A DNA stretch of 44,258 bases. Origin: JBKPFU01 sp046728975 (GTDB lineage Bacteria > Actinomycetota > Thermoleophilia > Gaiellales > Gaiellaceae). Position numbers and translations under genes: made by a program. The first letter of the stretch is position 1. Each line of letters begins with the position of its first letter. Positions 40,349-44,258 of this stretch are shown here, piece after piece. Where the stretch lies: NCBI GenBank assembly GCA_046728975.1, contig JBKPFU010000040.1, positions 1-44,258 of the forward strand, written 5' to 3'. The notes beneath the pieces are model-generated. The model was not told the DNA's origin. It saw nothing but the letters and a program-made list of their open reading frames with translations, and searched no databases.

Positions 40349-43300
40349 TTGAGGGAGAGCACTGGGGCGTCAAGCTGTCTGCATACGCGTCCGCGCACAG
40401 AGCGCGGCGTTTCGCGTCGGAAACTTTCGAAGATCTCGAGCGCGTTCTTGCTCGCGCTCGTTTTGTTTGCGCTCCAGCTCGCGTTCGCGAAGCCTGGCGC
40501 TGCTGAAACCGGCGTGCGATGTCAGCCGACTGGTCTAGAGACGGTTGCGACAGACCAGCCGAGTTACGCGCCGGGGTCGCTCGTTCACATGACCGGATCG
40601 GGCTATGCCGCCGGCTGCGATGTCGTCGTCAAGGTCACACGGCCGGACGGGCTCGTCGTGACAGGTGACGGCGCCCAGACGCCCGGCAGTGACACGGTCA
40701 CGACGGACGTCCTCGGGAGCTTCGCGTACGACTACCAGCTCCAGAGCGTCCCCGCAGTTCAAGGGACGTACGTCGTCGACGTGCTCGGCTACGCCGACAC
40801 AGTGCTCGCGCACACGAGCTTCGAGGACGCACCAAAAATCAGCTTCACTGCCGCCCCAAGCCCGGTCACCGCTTCGTCGACGCGGGTGATGGCGCTCGCG
40901 GTAACGAATGCGGGCGGCAGCGTCTTCAACGCCAACGACACGGACAACATCCGCTGCGTGAAAGCGACCTTCCCTGCAGGGTGGACGCCTGTTTCCGTGG
41001 TCGGTGTTGGGACCACCCGTTCGGGCCAGAGCTGGAGTGCTTCGGTCTCGGGGCAGATCGTCACCGCGACCGCCACGAACGCGACGGCGGACCAGCTGTA
41101 CAAGAACGAGGTCCTAACCATCGATGTCTCTACGAGCACTCCCGCAGGAAGCGCCGCGATTGGCGCTCAAGCATGGGGGACGCAGGCGTGTAGCGGCCCG
41201 TCCGACACGGCGAATACAAACGTGACGGTTGAGGCAACCGACGCAAGGACCTACACCGCTGCGGCGACCCCGACGTCGACCGCGGCGAACGTCAGCCGGA
41301 CGTATACGGTCAGCCTGACAAACACCGCCGCCACTTCGCAGGCAAACAGGGCAAAGGTCTACATCCCGGGCGGCTTCGTGGTCGACACCAGCTCGATCAC
41401 GGCGTCGAGCAGCGGCAACACGGTCGCCTGTGGTCGCGCGAACGGCGCCTGGGTGGCCGACGGGACCCTCTTCGCCGGCGGCAGCATCAACGTGAAGAGC
41501 GCCGGAAGCGGAAGCTCCGCAACCGATCTCTGCACCGGCGCCACGGTGAACGTGACGTTCACGGCAACGTCACCGGTTGGCGCGAGCGGCACCTATACGT
41601 GGGTGACGGAGCTCGCCACCGGAGGCAACGGCCATCTGCTCACCGGTGCGCAGCCGACGCTCGCGATCGACAACACGGCCCCGACCGTTTCCTCGATCAA
41701 CCGCGCCGGCGCGAGTCCAACCAACGCCTCTAGTGTCAGCTGGACCGTCACGTTCAGCGAGAGCGTAAGTGGTGTCGACGCAAGCGACTTCGCACTCGCT
41801 CAGGGCGGCGGCGTCAGCGGAGCCTCGATTTCGAACGTGTCCGGCAGCGGCTCGAGCTACACCATCACCGCGTCGACCGGGTCCGGCGACGGCACGCTCG
41901 GCGTCAACCTCGTCGACGACGACTCGATTTCGGATGCGGCTGGCAACAAGCTCGGCGGCACCGGCACCGGCAACGGCAACTTCACGGGGCAGGTGTACGC
42001 GATCGACAAGACCGCTCCGACAGTGACGATCAACCAGGCCGCAGGTCAGAGCGACCCGACCAACGCGGCGCCGATCAACTTCACGGTCGTCTTCAGCGAG
42101 CCCGTCACCGGCTTCACCGGCTCGGACGTCTCACTCTCGGGCGCCGCGGGCGCGACCACCGCGGTGGTCACCGGCTCCGGCACGACCTACAACGTCGCCG
42201 TCTCCGGGATGAGCTCCGACGGAACCGTGACGGCGACCGTCCCGGCGGGCGGAGCCTCCGATGCGGCCGGCAACGGCAACAGCGCGTCGACCTCGACTGA
42301 CAGCACCGTCACCTACGACACGACGCGGCCGAGCATCACGATCAATCAGGCCGCAGGTCAGAACGACCCGACCACCGTCTCGCCGGTTCACTACAGGGCT
42401 TTTTTCAGCGAGCCCGTGACTGGGTTCACGAGCTCCGACGTGTCGATCTCCGGCACGGCCGGCGGCACGAAGACCGTGACCGTCACCGAGATCGCGCCGA
42501 ACAACGGCACGACCTACGACGTCGCCGTCGGTGGCATGACGCAGCGTGGCACCGTGATCGCGTCGATCCCGGCGGGGTCGAACTCACCTTCGACAGCGGG
42601 CGCGCAGGACGCGGCGGGCAACGGCAACAACGCGTCCGCATCGACTGACAACACGATCACCTGGGATCGGGTCCCGTCGACCGGTGTCACGCTCAACGAC
42701 CACAGCCCGCGGACTAACGACACGCTCACGGCCACGGCGACCCCGAGCGACCCCGACGGCGACACCGTCACGCTCACCTATGTGTGGAAAGTCAACGGCA
42801 CCACCAAGCAGACGACCGTTACGACGAGCACGACCGACACGTTCAACCTGTCGGTCAGCGGCCAGGGCGATAAGGGCCAGACCGTTTCCGTCGACGTGAC
42901 GCCGAACGACGGCCTCTTCGACGGCGCGACGGCGAGCGACTCGGCAACGGTCGTCAACACGCCTCCGACCGTCACGCTCGACGGCCCGACCCCGGTGGAC
43001 GAGGGTCAACCCAACAGGACCTACACGTTCACGACCAACGACGACGACGGCGACACGCTGAGCTTTAGCCCCGGCTACCCGAAATGCGGCACCGGGGGCG
43101 CGCTCCAGGGCTCGCCGACGGTGGCTGGCGGCAGCTTCGACTGCAAGTTCCCGGACGGCCCGGCGGATCCGACGGTCGCCATCAAGGTCACGGATGGCAC
43201 CGACGCTTCGAACGAAGCGACGAAGGCGGTGCACGTCAACAACGTCGCTCCCTCGATCACGATCAGCGGCGCGGCCAATGCCGACGAGGGCTCACCCTAC

Positions 43301-44258
43301 ATCCTGACCCTGGGCGCGGTCAGCGATCCGGGCACGGACGCGGTGACGAGCTACGTCGTCCACTGGGGCGACGGCAACACCGACACCTACCTGACCAACG
43401 GCGCCAAGTCGCACACCTACGCCGACGGCCCGAGCAACCACGCGGTCACGGTCGATCTGGTCGACGAGGACGGCGCCTTCCTCGACCGCGCGAACGCGAA
43501 GTCGGTGCACGTCAACAACGTCGCGCCAACGGTGAGCTACACGCTGTCCCCCGCTAGCGCCAACGAGGGCCAGGCGGGGACGTACGAGTTCTCCGTCACC
43601 GACCCCGGTAACGACACCTACGCGGTCAGCGCCGGCAAGCCCGACTGCGGCGACAGTGGCGCCTTCGTCACCGGCTCGTACTCAGTCACCGGCAATACCG
43701 GAACGCAAACTGGCAGCTTCGACTGCCACTTCGCCGACGACAACCCCACGGGGACCGCGTCCGATCCCACGCACGTGACGATCAGCTTCACAGACGAGGA
43801 TGGAGCGACGGGCAACACGGCCGACCAGCTCGTCACGGTGCACAACGTCGCTCCCAGTGTCGTCGTCTCTGGCGCCTCGGTCGACGAGGGCTCGAACCAC
43901 ACCTACAGCTTCGACACCACCGATCCGGGAACGGCCGACAGCTTCACGCACGGCGACCCCGACTGCGGTTCGGGCTCCTTCGTCAGCGGCTCGCTCGTCT
44001 TCAGCGCCGCCTCCGGCGACGGCTCCTTCGAGTGCCACTTCGCCGACGACGACCCGAGCGGGACCGCCTCCGACCCGACCACCGTCTCGATCGAGATCTC
44101 GGACGACGACACCGGCTCGGATACCGGCAGCTTCGACCTGACCGTGCACAACGTCGCCCCGACCGTGACCCTGGTCGGGCCGGCAAGCGCCAACGAGGGC
44201 GACGTCAAGCACTACACCTACAGCTGGACGGATCCGGGCACAGCGGACACCTTCCCGA
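40349..44258 (+). CDS. Giant secreted Ig-like/PKD-like repeat protein (C-terminus beyond the window)
   Basis: An uninterrupted frame from TTG 40349 to the window end gives at least 1303 residues. TTG is the only usual start after the previous in-frame stop (40274), and GGGGGAG lies just before it. A signal peptide (RRKLSKISSAFLLALVLFAL, cut near residue 47-52) is followed by a Cys-containing beta domain, a DUF11-like region (about 180-400), and Ig-like repeats with 'DxTAPTVxxI' starts and 'FSEPVTGFTGSDVSLSG' cores. PKD-like units follow (VVHWGDGNTDTY), linked by VHVNNVAP/VHNVAP. Such proteins are adhesins or surface fibres. The missing C-terminus would show the anchor. Confidence 0.9.
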   Translation, partial: MRESTGASSCLHTRPRTERGVSRRKLSKISSAFLLALVLFALQLAFAKPGAAETGVRCQPTGLETVATDQPSYAPGSLVHMTGSGYAAGCDVVVKVTRPDGLVVTGDGAQTPGSDTVTTDVLGSFAYDYQLQSVPAVQGTYVVDVLGYADTVLAHTSFEDAPKISFTAAPSPVTASSTRVMALAVTNAGGSVFNANDTDNIRCVKATFPAGWTPVSVVGVGTTRSGQSWSASVSGQIVTATATNATADQLYKNEVLTIDVSTSTPAGSAAIGAQAWGTQACSGPSDTANTNVTVEATDARTYTAAATPTSTAANVSRTYTVSLTNTAATSQANRAKVYIPGGFVVDTSSITASSSGNTVACGRANGAWVADGTLFAGGSINVKSAGSGSSATDLCTGATVNVTFTATSPVGASGTYTWVTELATGGNGHLLTGAQPTLAIDNTAPTVSSINRAGASPTNASSVSWTVTFSESVSGVDASDFALAQGGGVSGASISNVSGSGSSYTITASTGSGDGTLGVNLVDDDSISDAAGNKLGGTGTGNGNFTGQVYAIDKTAPTVTINQAAGQSDPTNAAPINFTVVFSEPVTGFTGSDVSLSGAAGATTAVVTGSGTTYNVAVSGMSSDGTVTATVPAGGASDAAGNGNSASTSTDSTVTYDTTRPSITINQAAGQNDPTTVSPVHYRAFFSEPVTGFTSSDVSISGTAGGTKTVTVTEIAPNNGTTYDVAVGGMTQRGTVIASIPAGSNSPSTAGAQDAAGNGNNASASTDNTITWDRVPSTGVTLNDHSPRTNDTLTATATPSDPDGDTVTLTYVWKVNGTTKQTTVTTSTTDTFNLSVSGQGDKGQTVSVDVTPNDGLFDGATASDSATVVNTPPTVTLDGPTPVDEGQPNRTYTFTTNDDDGDTLSFSPGYPKCGTGGALQGSPTVAGGSFDCKFPDGPADPTVAIKVTDGTDASNEATKAVHVNNVAPSITISGAANADEGSPYILTLGAVSDPGTDAVTSYVVHWGDGNTDTYLTNGAKSHTYADGPSNHAVTVDLVDEDGAFLDRANAKSVHVNNVAPTVSYTLSPASANEGQAGTYEFSVTDPGNDTYAVSAGKPDCGDSGAFVTGSYSVTGNTGTQTGSFDCHFADDNPTGTASDPTHVTISFTDEDGATGNTADQLVTVHNVAPSVVVSGASVDEGSNHTYSFDTTDPGTADSFTHGDPDCGSGSFVSGSLVFSAASGDGSFECHFADDDPSGTASDPTTVSIEISDDDTGSDTGSFDLTVHNVAPTVTLVGPASANEGDVKHYTYSWTDPGTADTFP
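42029..42362 (+). repeat. Near-identical DNA repeats in the Ig-like gene
   Basis: ATCAACCAGGCCGCAGGTCA at 42029 recurs as ATCAATCAGGCCGCAGGTCA at 42341, 312 bases (104 codons) apart and each followed by a GACCCGACC stretch. They mark the starts of two adjacent Ig-like units and imply recent internal duplication. Confidence 0.8.
43229..44157 (+). repeat. Repeated linker sequence between PKD-like units
   Basis: GTGCACGTCAACAACGTCGC occurs identically at 43229 and 43505, and a shorter GTGCACAACGTCGC at 43838 and 44144. Spacings of 276, 333 and 306 bases (92, 111 and 102 codons) give the domain period. The peptide VHVNNVAP or VHNVAP ends each unit. Confidence 0.85.

Noticed and set aside
42029..42362. 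CRISPR-like reading of the repeats in the Ig-like gene
   Set aside because: The repeats are in frame, 312 bases apart, and encode protein domains. They are coding repeats and not a CRISPR array.
1..44258. Search for tRNA, rRNA, integrase, transposase or attachment sites
   Set aside because: I saw no cloverleaf-like segments, rRNA blocks, recombinase motifs or terminal inverted repeats typical of insertion sequences.

Overview
The window is GC-rich, densely packed bacterial DNA. Reading frames often overlap by 1-4 bases, GTG and TTG starts are common, and there are no rRNA, tRNA, insertion-sequence or CRISPR signals. The mix of an actinobacterial-type Tad pilus locus, a DosS/DosT-like histidine kinase, HisKA_3/NarL regulators and trehalose, phosphoketolase and universal-stress genes points to an actinomycete. 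A deep-branching soil lineage such as Thermoleophilia is my inference and is not proven here.

Region A (1-17063): a partial cupin-like gene on the minus strand is followed by an 11-gene plus-strand run that looks like one operon. It holds an ABC exporter (ATPase, small ABM-like protein, double-FtsX permease), a HAD-GH65 fusion, a tandem universal stress protein, a small alpha/beta-barrel-like protein, a TreT-type trehalose glycosyltransferase, phosphoketolase, a compact acetate kinase, an FAD oxidoreductase, and a GNAT/ADP-forming acyl-CoA synthetase fusion. Together these could interconvert trehalose and sugars and make ATP through acetyl phosphate and acetate without a full respiratory chain.

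Region B (17074-24911): a PH-like/'GPPFDP' protein (minus), a CBS protein and a universal stress protein (plus), and a two-GAF histidine kinase with its NarL-type regulator (minus). The first GAF domain keeps the histidine that binds haem in mycobacterial DosS. CBS, USP and DosRS-like genes together resemble the hypoxia/dormancy regulon of other actinobacteria. Then follow small membrane proteins, an orphan NarL regulator, and a DUF192 plus prepilin-peptidase pair.

Region C (25066-34747): a Flp/Tad pilus locus in the order flp, tadE, tadG-like, cpaB, cpaE/tadZ, cpaF/tadA, a von Willebrand A-TadB fusion, tadC, and an ICMT-like membrane methyltransferase coupled to tadC. A strong hairpin lies between the pilin and the assembly genes.

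Region D (34884-44258): two paralogous orphan NarL regulators, two small hypothetical genes and two very large secreted repeat proteins. One has about eight Fn3-like repeats. The other has Ig-like/PKD-like repeats, starts at a TTG, and runs open off the window end. With the pilus they suggest a regulated attachment or surface-structure region.
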